Counted from the first letter of the stretch, positions 22,108-34,708 are shown. The stretch is DNA of 64,000 nt from Kitagawia praeruptora (GCA_037693485.1 CM075351.1:11341001-11405000); one strand, 5' to 3'. Program-made: numbers and translations. Notes: generated from the letters alone by a model not told the origin.

Positions 22108-24566
22108 AGATGTTTTTATATTGTTTCTAGATGTATCTGTTGAGAGGTAAAGTGATTGTTAATTCGATAAGAATGAATATGCTTTGTTGTGATAATTTTA
22201 TTAACACTGTAATGATTTAGTTACTTGCACTCCAATTCCAAATGTATAAATTGTTTCACATTTTTGTATATATATAATTGGTCTTTTTACATTATATATT
22301 TGATATTCATGTGCGAATATGATTCTTTAATTTACAATATTGTTATATGAAAACTATTGTGTAATTGTTGTATGTTAATTTTCTCTACTTATCTTTGTTC
22401 TTAGTAGATGGATGGGAGGCAAGGTGAAAAGATTTTGCGAAAGCTTCAAGTCATTGATAGGTATCATCTCTTCTCTTGAGGAGACTATTTCATTTTGATT
22501 AAACAATAGATTTTAGTGAATGATATGACATTTGAAGGAGTCAGTAAAATTTGCGAGGATTCTTGAAACATGTAGGATCAATTTTGCAGTGTATATGCAT
22601 GTGCATATTTTGTATACAATCTGAGAGCAGCTACATGACACAATTAAGATTTGTGCAGTCCCTAGGTATACAATATGAAATCTGATAGCTGTGTATTTAT
22701 TTTTTTTATTTGAATGTGCATATTTTAAACATAAGAAGTTATTTTTTTACAAGGAAAAAATTGGGTAATTCACAATTATAAATATTTTGAGCAAGTTTAT
22801 TTTACAAATGGATTAAAATTATAATTATGGAACGAGGATGCCAATTATAAAATTTTTGAGCAAGTTTAATACACATAGTACTAAACATAATAATTAATGT
22901 AAGTTTATGTGTCAAACATGAGTTGGGAGGTGTTACAACCTTCGTCTTATATTATTTTTGTTATTTGATGGCTTAGAACTAGACCATAGATCCATTTGTA
23001 GGACATGAAAGTAAGACCTTCCAATTACACATGGTAGAAATTGGCCTTCCATTTATATTAAATGGAACTAGATTATGAAATGAAAGATCAAGTCCTTTTG
23101 CAACGTCTTAACTTTATAATTTGATGAGAAGTTATGTTAGTATATTGTAGTGATTTTTTATACATGTTCTTCTTCTTCACTTTTTCATCAGTCTTCATCA
23201 ATCGAAATCAACAGGTTCTATCTCTAACACCTTTTTTTATTTTTATTAATTTTACTAATTCCTATTGTTTAATTTTGTTGTAGGTTTAAGTTTACATACC
23301 AATTGTATGATAAATTTAGTCTGAATTGAAGTAGTACAACTTTGTATCCCACTATTTTCGTATTGTACAATAGTTCTCAGATTTTTACATGAAATGATCA
23401 TTTACGTAAACGTCTTTTCAAATACATTTTATTACTAAATTCTATCATATTCTATAATTGTGTTACAAATGCTTTTGATCTTTTGGTGATTAGTTACTAG
23501 CACTTATCGTTTCATTAAGTGTTATAGTTTTATTTTTTGACACGTTAAATTTTGATTTACAGGTTGCGATGATTTGAATATTTGACTGCAGATTGGAGTT
23601 TGCACGGGACATGTTTGATGGTTTGATCAAGTGAAAAAATGAACTGATTTACCAACATTCAGGTATTTTAATTGTGTGCTTATATTTTAATTGTGAGCGC
23701 TATGCTATAGGAGCTGTTTAATGTAATTGTTAGAATGGTTTCACATAGCTAGGAGTAAAGTGTCTATACTTTTAGGTTTCTTCTTCTACTAATCCAATCA
23801 GTAGTTATGGTTATGCCCTTTTAAACTGAAGAATGCAGGATGTTTAACGCATGATGTTTAATTGTTAGAAGATTCAAATATCTTCTCTCCTTTCATATGC
23901 AAATTAAAAATTTTGAATGTATCTAGACCATATGTTACCTATGTAAGCCTAAACTTCTCTAAAGTGTGCTTCAATTATGAGTGTCTTAGTTTTTTTGTTG
24001 CCATCATTAAACTCATTACTTCTTTCTATTTTGAGTGCATTAGCTTTCTCTTGGAAATTTTCAAAATCTTATTATAAATTCATCTTAAAATATGTCAAGA
24101 ATACCAATAGTGTCTTAGTTTCTTAGAACAAACATCCTTTAAGTTATATAAGTCGTACAAGGACGTGATTGTTTATATGCCATAATACTTATATTGTTAC
24201 TACCTTAAAGAATTAATTACTGCTTTAGACTTATTGCAGTGGCAAACATTGTTGCATCACTATGAAGATTATTGTCTCTGCTTGGATTATAGTTTTTATC
24301 ACAACAGATCTTCCCTTACATAAGTCTACCGGAATCCACTTTCATGAATGGGCCTTTACATGAATGAAAAGCTGAAGTTTCTTATGCTTATAGAAAGCCT
24401 GAAATAGTAGAATTAGTAGTGTGTTAGTCTAAGTAGCATGTTTTGTTAAACATTTAGTAAAATTTCTGTTCTAATTATACAACAGAAAGAAAAAGAAAAT
24501 ATGTTAGTTTCTTTTCCAAGCCATTCCTATCTTGGTCTTGGTAGTATTGGCTTTGTATCCAAAAGT

Positions 24567-24830
24567 TTAGACCTCTGATTTTTGGTGTTCACTTGAAACT
24601 TGAAGATGTTGATCAGCACTCCCAGCTTTGTCGCCATGAGTGCTATTCTGCTCATTGGCAAGAAAACTATCCAAGTACCCAGTCTGGTAAGCTGCTATAT
24701 TAGCAAAACCAAATTCCAGGCTTCTAATGACAGCTTTTGTCATATTGATTCCCGACCCAGACGGATCGCCTGGAGCACCTGGCTCCCCGGAGGCAATATT
24801 CTTAGATGCAACTGAAATATTTCCTCGCAA
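24567..24830 (-). pseudogene. Unidentified gene end inside the Helitron
   Basis: An open minus-strand frame of 87 codons ends with a stop at 24567 and has normal protein composition (NMTKAVIRSLEFGFANIAAY, then YLDSFLANEQN). It looks like the last exon of a host gene. I do not recognise the family. It lies near the Helitron tail, where captured fragments are common. Confidence 0.4.
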
Positions 24831-25046
24831 AAAGATGAGAAGGTATCTGCTCCAACCATGCGAAAAAAAATTGAAATGATAAATATTTTATTATATCTTT
24901 ATTAGATAAACAAAGATTTATATTTTAATATAAGTATATTTTAGAATAAATCGAAGTCATGCGGAACGGGTCAATTTATTATATTATATTAAATTAAAAA
25001 ATTTCATATTACTTGCTAAGCTCCGCGCAGCGGGCACACATTCTAG

Positions 25047-26380
25047 TAAATTATAATTCCTGAAGTCTAAATTCAAGTCTTTTGACCTATCTACCCATTC
25101 AATTTCCTGTATATTACTGCAAATGCCATCACATTTTTACGTATTTAAATGTAATTCTACGTATTTGTTAGTATTTGTACATGTAAAAAGGTTTTTGTAC
25201 GTATTCTATCCGATCTCTTCTAAAGCAATCTCTCCTCTCACCCATGTGCTCTCTGTACATCCTGTCTCTCAGTCTTTTATCTGTCCCATTCAAAATTCAA
25301 ACACTTTTTCTTTTTCAAATTCAAGGTTTCCATTTAATCTCAAAAATATCCCTCCTCCCCTCTCTTCTCTCTCTCCCTCAACGACACACTCACTCTCTCT
25401 CTCTCTCCTCATTTGAGTAATTGCTTATCTATCTTAATTTATACAAAATGTTATAGTCACTAACGATATGTTTATGATTTTTGCAGAAAGACAGTGGTGT
25501 GATATTTAATTTCAATTATCATAATTTCTTCATCTTCAGAAGAGCATTGGTAATTTTTCTTTTTATTTTTTAATATATCTCAATAATTTAACTTTTTGCA
25601 GTCCAAGTACTTGATTGAAGATCTTACAGATTTGTCACTATTTTTCTTCATGTTTAAACCTCCTACGAATTGTATGTATGTTCTATATTATTTTGGTGTC
25701 TGATGCTAAATGTCATTTATCTCCACTTTTCTCAGATGTCTGTTTGATATAGAATCTCATATGCACTCTATCTCTCACTCTTTTTTTATGTATAAGACAT
25801 GATTTTTATTTGTCTGTTATTGCAAATTGCTTGCTTTCAAACCGTTTGATGAATGTTCTGCTAAAGTTTATTGGTTCTTTTTTTACAGTTCCTGAAGGCT
25901 ATTGGCGTGGATATCTGGAAAGGCCCGAAAAATTGGTATATTTTTCAAACTTATTTTATCTTTTACATCATAGATTCGTTTAAGTATAGAATGACATGTG
26001 ATTGGGATGTCGTTTTTTGTTGTTGAGATTAATTAACTTAGTTTGTTTTCAATTTAGTAATTCCCTGTTGTAAAGGAGTACATGTTAGGATTGTTTGTTT
26101 ATATTTTCAATTATCAGATACCATGTTAGGATTGTTTGAAATCAAACACTAAAGTGTGATGAATGGCAGGTCAATATCCACTAACTTTTTGAGACATTAG
26201 CATTACAATTCGGATACAGTTGTACTACAACTTCATCTAGTTATTGTATTTTACTCACTTATGTATGTATTTTTAGTTAAAAAATTATTTACTTCCTTTA
26301 ATTAAATTATAAAGGCACAAATATAAAATTTCCATCTAAATACATATGACATGTGTCATATGACATCTATTAATTTTAAT
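25047..26380 (+). other. Intergenic DNA with exon-like pieces
   Basis: A CT-rich stretch (25200-25420) ending in (CT)n resembles a 5' leader. TTTACAG before 25890 opens an exon-like piece reading PEGYWRGYLERPEKL, ending at a GTATAT donor-like site. This could be another captured gene within the Helitron that ends at 29215. No family recognised. Confidence 0.3.
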
Positions 26381-26650
26381 TTTTTATAATTTGTTTATAA
26401 TATAATATTGTAAATATTATTTTTAATATGTTATTGGAATAATTCGAACCTTACATCTTTGTATATAATAATTTTTAGTTTTAAAAATAAATTAATATGT
26501 TGTTAGCGGGAATCGAACATTGGATCTCTCTATATAATAGCTTTTAGTATTATTATATCTAACGGTCAGTGATCTATTTGAGTTCATGATCTAACGATTA
26601 TGAAGGAGGGATAACCAAATTATAAATTATACACTCTTTCGCTTATTATG
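26381..26650. repeat. Dispersed AT-rich repeat, inverted copy at 54520-54790
   Basis: This segment (TTCGAACCTTACATCTTTGTATATAATAATTTTTAG region) matches the reverse complement of 54520-54790 with moderate divergence. Probably a MITE or other non-coding element; its exact ends are not resolved. Confidence 0.5.
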
Positions 26651-26847
26651 GGGGCCGATGAGTACTCTTGAATTTATGTCAAAATTCTTTTATTATGTAG
26701 TAGTACTATCTTTACTTTATCTATTTTTTACGTTCTATTTTTAAATGTCTTACTTAATTTTTATATTATGTTTGGTTGTGGTAAATGGAATGAAATTTGA
26801 ACTATAGGTAAATGTTAAAATATTCATTTATTCATCCATTCCCTTCG

Positions 26848-27420
26848 TTTTTTTTTTTTGACAAATAAATGAATTTTATAAACTTGCATCAACTCGAATC
26901 ACAACCAAGACAAACCACTGAACTGACACTACAATCTGAATGGAACTATTTAACATCATGAATTTTGAAATTCTTTGAATTAAAAAAGATTAAAATGACT
27001 TTCCAATCAATCAATCAATCATGCATCAATCCCGGAACCAGTAATATCACAAATGACCTTCACATACGCACTGTAGTGCAATGTTCAGAAACACCCCAGC
27101 TATCTTCATGCCGAAAACCAGCTATTGACATGCCGAAAGTGAAAGATCTCATAAGATGAACAAATTTTATTTGTGAAAAGTAAGCTCTTGCAATATCCCC
27201 GACAGCAGCCAAAATCCAATGCACGAATTACATATCTCCCACAAAAGCACATGAATCATTTTCAAATTAGTCAGGAACAAAACACATACCAATATCAAAA
27301 AAACATACCACAACATCCCAATAAAAGGGCAACACACGCAAAAAGACGAGACTAATGCCAAAAGGCGAGACTAAAACCAAAAATTCAAAAATCTCGGAAT
27401 GACACCAAATTTTGGTATAA
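26848..27420 (-). repeat. Possible LINE 3' untranslated remnant
   Basis: A T-run at 26849-26860 on plus would be a poly(A) tail on minus. The minus strand upstream has the TG-rich, low-coding look of plant L1 3' UTRs. No domain is visible, so the call rests on layout only. Confidence 0.3.
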
Positions 27421-29190
27421 TGTTAAGGAGGAGAATTTGAATCTAAAGGTATTTTTATTTACGGAGTTGGACTCAAAACTAATATAGATCTGAGAAATAA
27501 ATCTAGATGTTTTGTTTTGGTTAGATTTTTATTAAAAAAGACTGGAACAAAAACAAAAGAGGAGGGATTAGATAATTGGGAGGAGAATTGGAGGATGGAT
27601 TTATGGGGAAATGAAGCAGTGATGAAAAAAAGGGGCGGCGACTATGGTGATGAGGAGTCGACTCTCATGCGGAGAAAACCTAAACCTCATCCATTTCATT
27701 ATTAATCATTTGAACTATAACTCAAACCCACCTTTCTCCCCAACATTCAATTTGTTTTGTACATATTCATTTTTGTTCTAAATCTTGCCTCTACCTCCAT
27801 TTTTTTTCTTTTAATTTCATTGATTTCATTTCATTTCATTACATTCTTCCCAACCAAACACAACATTAATATTTCAAAAAATTTAAATTAAAAATTATTT
27901 ACATATTATTTTTCTACATTTTATATATTAAATATTAGTTAATTTCATCATTCTAATCATTCATCTTTCTTACTTTTTTTAATCCCGGCCATATCACCTT
28001 TTTTCTTATCACGATGCATATGGAGTAGCAATTTAGCCTTAGTACATACAAGACCATTTGGAAAATACTTGGGTGAGAAGCCTTAGTACATATTAGACCA
28101 TTTGGAAAATACTTGGGTGAGAATATGTGTGACGGGATAGAAAGCAAGTCCACTTTTTTTTCACAAAAGTTATTATGGGCTAACAGAAGCACTACTACGT
28201 CGTATTTATAAATATTGATTAATTATTTAGAAAAATACGATAGTTTATTAATAAGTTTTTAGTTTAAATTAGAGGCTCAAAAATTTAATCAAATTTTATA
28301 TATCATAATAAAATATTTGGAAATTTCCATCATAAAAAATAATATATATTTGAAATTATCAAAAATAAATTACATATGCAACAATTGTTTTTGGTATTAT
28401 GCAGTATTAAATTTTACTTAAACTTATAAAAAAATGCTGTTTCTAATTTTCTTTTACCCTGGATTCAGTCCACATAACCAAGTCATTGTCTTTTGCTTAT
28501 ATTTTAGTTTTGATTTTATGGGTATGTGTTGGCTTTTATTTGTAAGAAGACCTTTGAATCAAAACGAAGGAATGATAGGTTTATGTTTACTATCTCTATT
28601 CTTTATTTATAATAATTATTTTGTGGATGACTTTGATTGTTTACGTATATTCATTTTTCAATGTTTGTTGATAACTTAATCTTATATTTTATTTTTGAAA
28701 ATACGGTGTATAAAATTAGACGAATACTATAGCCGCTGTTTCCAAATTATGGTAAAATAAACGAATAAACTTAAATTTACAAACTATGGTAAAATAAATG
28801 AATAAACGAATTATGGTAAAATTTATAAACTTAAATTGCCAATAGTAGTTGGAGTAAATAAACGAATAATGCACATTTTAATGAAAAAATTTGAATTTTT
28901 TTTTGGATAAATTCTTAAAGAACGTAGCAAAATAGTTATTGATAATAAAATTAAAAAAATCAAAATAAAATCTTGAGTTGTAATAATTAAATATTGGTAA
29001 TTTACGATAAAATATTTGAATTGATAATTGGTAAGTTCTTAAAGAAGCAGCCAAATATTGGTAATTCAACTATGTTTATGGGATATATTTATAGATGGAA
29101 AACGTAAAAATAATCGTTTCCAATAACCAATAAAATCTAATAACGCAAATATTTTGAGATAATTGCTCGATAAGTTCGTAAAAAAGAAAG
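27421..29190. other. AT-rich DNA, no gene recognised
   Basis: It contains a 44-bp direct repeat (units starting at 28037 and 28081). ORFs of 60-80 codons here show no family resemblance. It probably forms the interior of the Helitron whose tail lies at 29191-29215. Confidence 0.35.
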
Positions 29191-29215
29191 CTCGCTGTAG
29201 CGGGCACACTCCTAG
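29191..29215 (+). mobile_element. Second Helitron 3' terminus (forward)
   Basis: Hairpin GCTCGC-TGTA-GCGGGC (about 29190-29205) is followed by CTAG at 29212-29215 and T. The tail is nearly the same as that at 25046, so both Helitrons belong to one family. The 5' start was not found. Confidence 0.6.
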
Positions 29216-29289
29216 TCTTATATATAAGCAAAAATGAGTACACAACTAAGTTCTCAAGAAGATAATACTACACACTTGAAATTTCTTAC

Positions 29290-30345
29290 CCCAACAGAAG
29301 ACCTTACTTTACCAATACCAACATTCATTCTCCGAGAATCAGCAAGATATCCAATGCCTTTATCTTTGCTTGCCCTAACACATGAAAATATAGCAACATC
29401 TCTTTCAATTCCCTGCATTAGTAAGAGGTTACGTTAACAGAAGTTACAAGTTATGCAGCAGCAAGAGAGATACAAGTAATGCACAAGATGCACCCTGTTA
29501 GTATTAATTCAAAGATATCCCAAGGCGATCTAAATCGAGCAATATAAATCTCAATCGATAAACCTGTTAATCTCTAATCCAAGAAAAATATTTTGTTTTT
29601 AAGAAAACAAATAACCACCAAGTGAAAATTTGTTTAATAACATGAAGGCGGAATGAAAATGTTCTGATTTAGACCTGGAATCCATCTACAGTGTTACTGT
29701 CAACAAATTTCTTTGAATCTTCACCAAAGGTATCCTTAAACCTATCTCGGAAGAGGCTTACTTCAGATCTATAGGAATATATTATAGCAGTTTGAGAGCT
29801 CGACTTGAGCTCTGCAAATCTAGCTATAACTTGTGATACATAAGGACAACAATCTCAGCCTTGTCAACGTTTTCCCAAGATCCACCATTTAAAGGCTGGG
29901 ACTCTTTTCCCTCGTGTAAATCGGAAAAACAGAAAGCACCAAGGAAGCTGTATCTGTGCCATGCACGTGTAGTTTCGCTTCAGCAGCAGGACCATCCTCC
30001 AAGACCTCCTTGTAGAATTCTTTAGAAGGAAAGCTTCTTGTCTATAAGCAAATACACTTGTAAATTCCATACTTGTACAGTAATATTATACAGATGATAT
30101 AATTTTCAGCTGCCCCTCGGTGTATGATAAACATTTCCAAAATTGGCAGTATACACAGTACTTGAGGCAGCCATCTGTTGCAGCAGCACCGAGACAACTG
30201 AAAAGTCAATCAGAAATGTAAAGATACAAAAGTCTTCATGGTAATTTGTGCAAAGGCACTTCAAAATCCTCTGGGTGCACGCGATATTGGGTCTTTAAAA
30301 TCTGTACTAAATACCCAGCATCTTGAAATCTCTTAATAAAACAAG
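29290..30345 (-). pseudogene. MAA3/SEN1-like RNA/DNA helicase gene fragment, degenerate
   Basis: Four minus-strand exon remnants occur in gene order. 30271-30345: KRFQDAGYLVQILKTQYRVHPE (Q-Y-R-x-H-P of helicase motif IV). About 29880-30038: SFPSKEFYKEVLEDGP, then frameshifted. About 29675-29835: LKSSSQTAIIYSY ... NTVDGFQ (motif V), ending at an intact GT donor. 29290-29412: DVAIFSCVRASKDKGIG ... DSRRMNVGI (motif VI, where the usual T-R-A-R is degraded to GKV-R). This is the RecA2 half of SF1B helicases of the Sen1/MAGATAMA 3 type, which act in transcription termination and RNA metabolism. Internal stops, frameshifts and loss of the first helicase half make it a pseudogene. Confidence 0.75.
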
Positions 30346-30363
30346 CTCATCCAGTACTTAGTA

Positions 30364-30870
30364 CCTAGACCTGGCAATTCGTTCGTTTCGTGTACTTTCG
30401 TGTCGTGTATTTTCGTGTTTCGTGTACGTAATGTCAAATCCAAAACCGACCCGTTAAGGATTCGTTTCGTTTTCGTGTACATTTCGTGTCGTGTTTCGTG
30501 TAATTTTTGAATAAAAATAAAAATTTATATATTAAATTTTTACTAGTCGAGTCTTATGTCTATGTCATAAAGAATCAAGTGTGCTCAAGTCTTGTAAAAC
30601 TAAAATTTGAAACTATTTTGTGTTTATCTTATGTAAAAATTATATATATAATATTATTTTAAAATATGTATTCATATAATTTTAATAAAATTATTTAAAT
30701 ATTTATTTATTTCGTGTATTTTCGTTTCGTGTACCCAAGGATAAACCCAAAACCGATACTAAATTCATCCGTGTAATTTCGTGTTCGTGTACCGCAAAGG
30801 TCAACCCAAACCCGTAATTTTCGTCGTGTTTTCGTGTCGTGTTACATATATAAAATTTATGGAAGGTCTA
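30364..30870. mobile_element. Decayed hAT-like element with TTCGTGT arrays
   Basis: It starts TAGACCTGGCAATTCGT and is filled with TTTCGTGT/TCGTGT motifs at both ends around an AT-rich core. It ends near AGGTCTA. The outer seven bases are inverted (TAGACCT/AGGTCTA) but inner terminal matches and an 8-bp target duplication are not clear. Its layout equals the other hAT elements of this window. Confidence 0.55.
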
Positions 30871-31143
30871 CCATTTTTATTTTTATTTTTGACAATGACT
30901 CTACCATTTTTTTAAATAAATACAATTTTGAGATCCAAAATAAGGAAATATTTTAGAAAAAACTACAGTTTCAAGGAAGATAATCGAAAATATCATGATC
31001 CGGATACAAGAATTTCCGAAAACTACATTAGTTACATTATCTGAGCAAATCTATGTGAAACATACATGTTGGAAATACTCTTGCTTATGGCTGTGGATAA
31101 GTTAGCTCAAGCTGAAATCCTGGGAACACAGTCCACATCTTTA

Positions 31144-31388
31144 GGGTCCGTTTGGATTGAGGGTTGAGAAGGGTCGGGTTGGGTCGGGTTCAAATTTAAA
31201 AATTCGTTTTTGAGAAAATTTTGAAAAGTAAAGTGTTGAGTTTTGATAGTTTACGGAAGAATTAACATAATATTACATATTAAATCCAAAATCCAACACT
31301 TTACTTTTTAAAATTTTCTCAAAATCGAATTTGTAAATTTGAACCCAACCCAACCCAACCCTTGTTAACCCCCAATCCAAATGGACCC
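31144..31388. mobile_element. Fold-back PIF/Harbinger MITE in the 3' flank of kinase gene 1
   Basis: The 245-bp element is nearly palindromic, with long inverted repeats from GGGTCCGTTTGGATTG to CAATCCAAATGGACCC. TTA duplications flank it (31141-31143, 31389-31391). Kinase gene 2 has matching 3' flank without it (47180-47330), so the insertion followed the gene duplication. Confidence 0.85.
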
Positions 31389-31488
31389 TTACTAAACTTT
31401 TCTCGGACAGCTCAGTGAGCCAACGGTCCAGAATGTGAAGCTCATTTGTGAAGAGTCCCCTCTCTCCTCAGGACCCCTCATCTTCTTT

Positions 31489-31590
31489 TCAAGCTTGGAG
31501 TTGTGGGAAATCAATTGGAATCCCAGAGGCAGCTTCTTCCTGACGAGGCTTGAATTTTATGATTCAAGAATTGTCCTCGAGCCTTTGCTT
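31489..31590 (-). pseudogene. Eroded last exon of kinase gene 1
   Basis: After an acceptor-like TATGCAG the minus strand reads one frame with an early TGA at 31564-31566. The same frame then continues to a family-like tail, KFKPRQEEAASGIPID, and a stop at 31489-31491. The EEAASG-P-I tail is typical of plant At1g54610-type kinases. Gene 2 keeps only the very last codons of the same exon. Whether this exon is spliced is uncertain (see the gene entry). Confidence 0.55.
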
Positions 31591-31691
31591 CTGCATACAA
31601 ATTATCCACCCACTCAATGAATAGGGATGCCAAAAGACTATCAAATGTAAAGATAGGATCGCCGTAGGAACCAGGTACAAAAGATTTATTA

Positions 31692-34567
31692 TTAATAAAT
31701 AAAACTTGCCAGCATTGAGAGGTACAATTCTGCGTTGAGACGAAGTGCTGGAATGGCTCTAGATGTTATCCCTTCCCGTTTGACATCATATATGTAACCC
31801 TTGCTTCCTCCAGCCGCTTGTCTACAAGTTCCAATAGTAATGTACATTATAACAACATAAAACATTAGTCTAGCTAAGATAAATCAGCTCACACCTAATG
31901 GCATAACAAAAATTCAATGGCTACAACAGCTGTGGAAACATATAATTCTCGAGGGAGGTTAAGGGGATGTGACACACACGCACACACACATCGATACACA
32001 TATGAAGACAGATTATTTCACATTAAGAACCTTCTTGCTGCTTGAACTTGAGCATTGAGCTCTTTGCTTGGAGGATACTTTGGCAACTCTTCAGGTTTAC
32101 TTGGAAGTGGTTCTGACAAAAAGAACTGCAACAAAAACCAAGTTGTACATCAATAGGTAGCTCAACAAGAAGAAAGCAAAGGGTTCTAAAGCATATAATA
32201 CAAGGGAAAGTAGAATAACGGGCAAAAAATACAGAGTTGGTGGACTGCAAGAGAGAATAGTTTTAGGAAAGAACAGCCTATTAGAGGATGTTAATAGAAT
32301 TCTCAGGATTGAGTTATAATAAGAATGCAAAACTACTTGGTACCTCACTATTCAAAGCATCGATTGCAGACTGTCGAGCTGAAGGGTCTATGGAAAGCAG
32401 GGTCTCAATTAGCGCTAATGCTGGTGCAGGTATGCCTTTGAAAATTTCTGCAACACGTCTTTTAAAAGGTTTTTGAGGATCAAAGATGTCTGCAGGACGC
32501 AGCTTCAATTTCCTCCAGTAGTCATGTGAAGGTGAGCCACAAAGCATGAATATTCTATGCAACTGATCCACCTAATAGACAGAAAGATACCAACTTCATC
32601 ATTCAACTGTACTAGCAAAAGTTGATGCAGTAATAGCAACGATGAACTAGGCCATGTTCGCCATGGCAGGAAATGTAGAAATAATACTTGGCCTACGCAC
32701 AATGCGTAGCCCTTATTTTGCTTCGCCCTGACCTGAAATAAAATATTTTGCTCGCTAATTTATTATCCTGCGCAATGCGCAGACAGACTCCAGAAAGACT
32801 CCCGCAAAAAAAAATAAGAAAAAGTTAGCTTGCATTCAAGAGATAATTTGTCATAATGTAGATTCCAAACGTGATCGAAGGACTACCTACCTTAGAAGTT
32901 CTAGTATCAGGCATTGCCTTATCACAATATGTGAAAACATAAACATAACTCACACCACTTGATGGTATATGGTTAAGCTACAACTTATCAGATATGGCTA
33001 ATGAGGCTTACACTTGAGACTGACAAAATCCTCGCATAGATATGTAAGGAGAGTCTAATACGAGGAAATAAAATTTAATGTTTTTATTGTATTTCCTTTT
33101 CCACCATCATCAGAGGTAGACAAATTCACAGTACAATTAGCCATACAAGAAAATTACTATAAACAGTTGACATTGCAGATGCTAAGGTGCTGCTATTGTA
33201 GACTACTAATTTCAAAGTAAATTGACTATAAACCGTAAGAGCAAACTTGTTTCAGCTATTTTTCTTTCTAGTAGCCATTACATGTTTATTTGTCTGTAAC
33301 AATACATTTGCAAATCATGTACCTCCGTTCTCCCTGGGAAAATAGGTTCTCCGGCATACAATTCAGCAAGAACGCAACCAGCACTCCATAAATCTACACC
33401 ACTACTGTAACAAGTGGCGCCAAGTAATAGCTCAGGTGGTCGGTACCAAAGAGTAACGACACGATTTGTCAGCGAGCGAAATTTTTGCGGATTGTAAAAG
33501 TTGGCCAAACCAAAGTCTGCTATTTTTAAGTTTCCATTGTTGTCTAGCAGAAGGTTGGAACCTGTGACAGGAGGTTAGAAATTACTTTGCAGAAAACAAA
33601 AATAATAAAATAATAAAAATTATAAGAAGAAGATTGGAACCTTTGATGTCACGATGCAGAATACCCTGACGGTGGCAATAGTCAAGTCCGCAAAAAAGTT
33701 GCTTCATGTAACATTTGACCTGCAAAAACTTGAGTTTTATTATACATATAAAGATAAAAAAAATTTACGCAAACATCTCCATGAATCATAGTCCCAAATA
33801 CACCTCTAGGTACAACGCTATCTTAAATTGTAACATTTGCACGAGTACCTGAGCTTCTGTAAACTTCGTGCCAGGGTGGGAAGCAAGCCCTGCAAGATCA
33901 TGATCCATGTACTCCAGGACAAGGTAGAAATTGTATGACATTGCTGATGCAACTACACCTTCCAATTTTATTATGTTTGGATGGTCTAGCTGGCGAAGAA
34001 TCATAATTTCTCTGGCCATGAAGCGAATGGTTTCGGGCTCTAAATCATTGACTGTGATCTTCTTTAAAGCAACAATTTTCTGCTGCTCAAGATCAAGAGC
34101 CCGATAAACCTGGCTGTAAGTACCTTCACCGATCTGCAAAGAGGAATGATGTCACACAACCAAGATTTTAAATCAACTACTCAAGAAAATAATAATAAAA
34201 AAAAGGAATCGGAGTATACTTTTTCTAATCTTCGAAAAGACTTTTCTTTTCTTGGTACCCATCCCTTCAAAGCTTCGCCAGCATCTTCAACCATCCATGA
34301 AGGCCACCCTGCTGCAATCAGCTCAGCCTCGCCATCTTTAGGAATTCTTCCGAAGCCAGCATGGTACCCCCGGAAAGCATACTGAGCCTTTCTCCTTTGT
34401 TTCTCCTTATTCCTAGAAGGCGTATACTTGGGAAAAGAAGTATACGTAGGAAGAGAAGTGGTTACTTGCCTATGACTCCGATGACTTTCACTATGCAATG
34501 GTAAACTTTCCATTGCATTTTCTTCGCTGTCATCGTGTCCAACAAATGGTAGACAACAATTACCCAT
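31692..34567 (-). CDS. CRK-type CDK-like Ser/Thr protein kinase, copy 1
   Basis: Exons (minus strand): 34567-34220, 34133-33849, 33719-33641, 33561-33323, 32571-32344, 32125-32031 and 31821-31692, giving 467 codons; all introns are GT-AG. N-terminus MGNCC predicts myristoylation at Gly2 and palmitoylation at Cys4/5, hence a membrane location. The family block WPSWM..AGEA..GWVPRK precedes the kinase domain, which starts near residue 117. Seen: glycine loop IGEGTYSQV, Lys140, HRDIKGSN (Asp235), DFG (Asp253), WYRPPELLLGA. The PSTAIRE-like helix reads ETIRFMAREI. The family is plant At1g54610/IBS1-like kinases, whose cyclin partners are largely unknown. The final exon may instead end at 31710 with a GC donor (GCAAGT) into 31590, which soon meets a TGA. 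Either way the usual long tail is missing. Confidence 0.85.
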
Positions 34568-34708
34568 ACTTGCACCTTAAAACAATCAAGATATGTGAGT
34601 TATACTAGCAAGAATTCAGAGTTCTTGAACTCGGGTTGGAAAAAAAAAACAAGGATGTATAGAGTGAGCAATAAAATTAAGTGATGAACTCTACCCCAAG
34701 GAGTTCAA

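Larger units (their letters stand above)
21160..25046 (+). mobile_element. Helitron, about 3.9 kb, with captured exon(s)
   Basis: The left end TCTCTATCTCTATCTATCTA is the plant Helitron 5' start, preceded by A. The right end has a GC hairpin (CTCCGC-gca-GCGGG, about 25021-25035), then CTAG at 25043-25046 followed by T. Insertion between A and T without duplication is the Helitron rule. No Rep/helicase ORF is seen, so it is non-autonomous. It contains a U2AF35-like exon and an unidentified minus-strand gene end. The same tail (GCGGGCACAC..CTAG) recurs at 29215. Confidence 0.7.
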
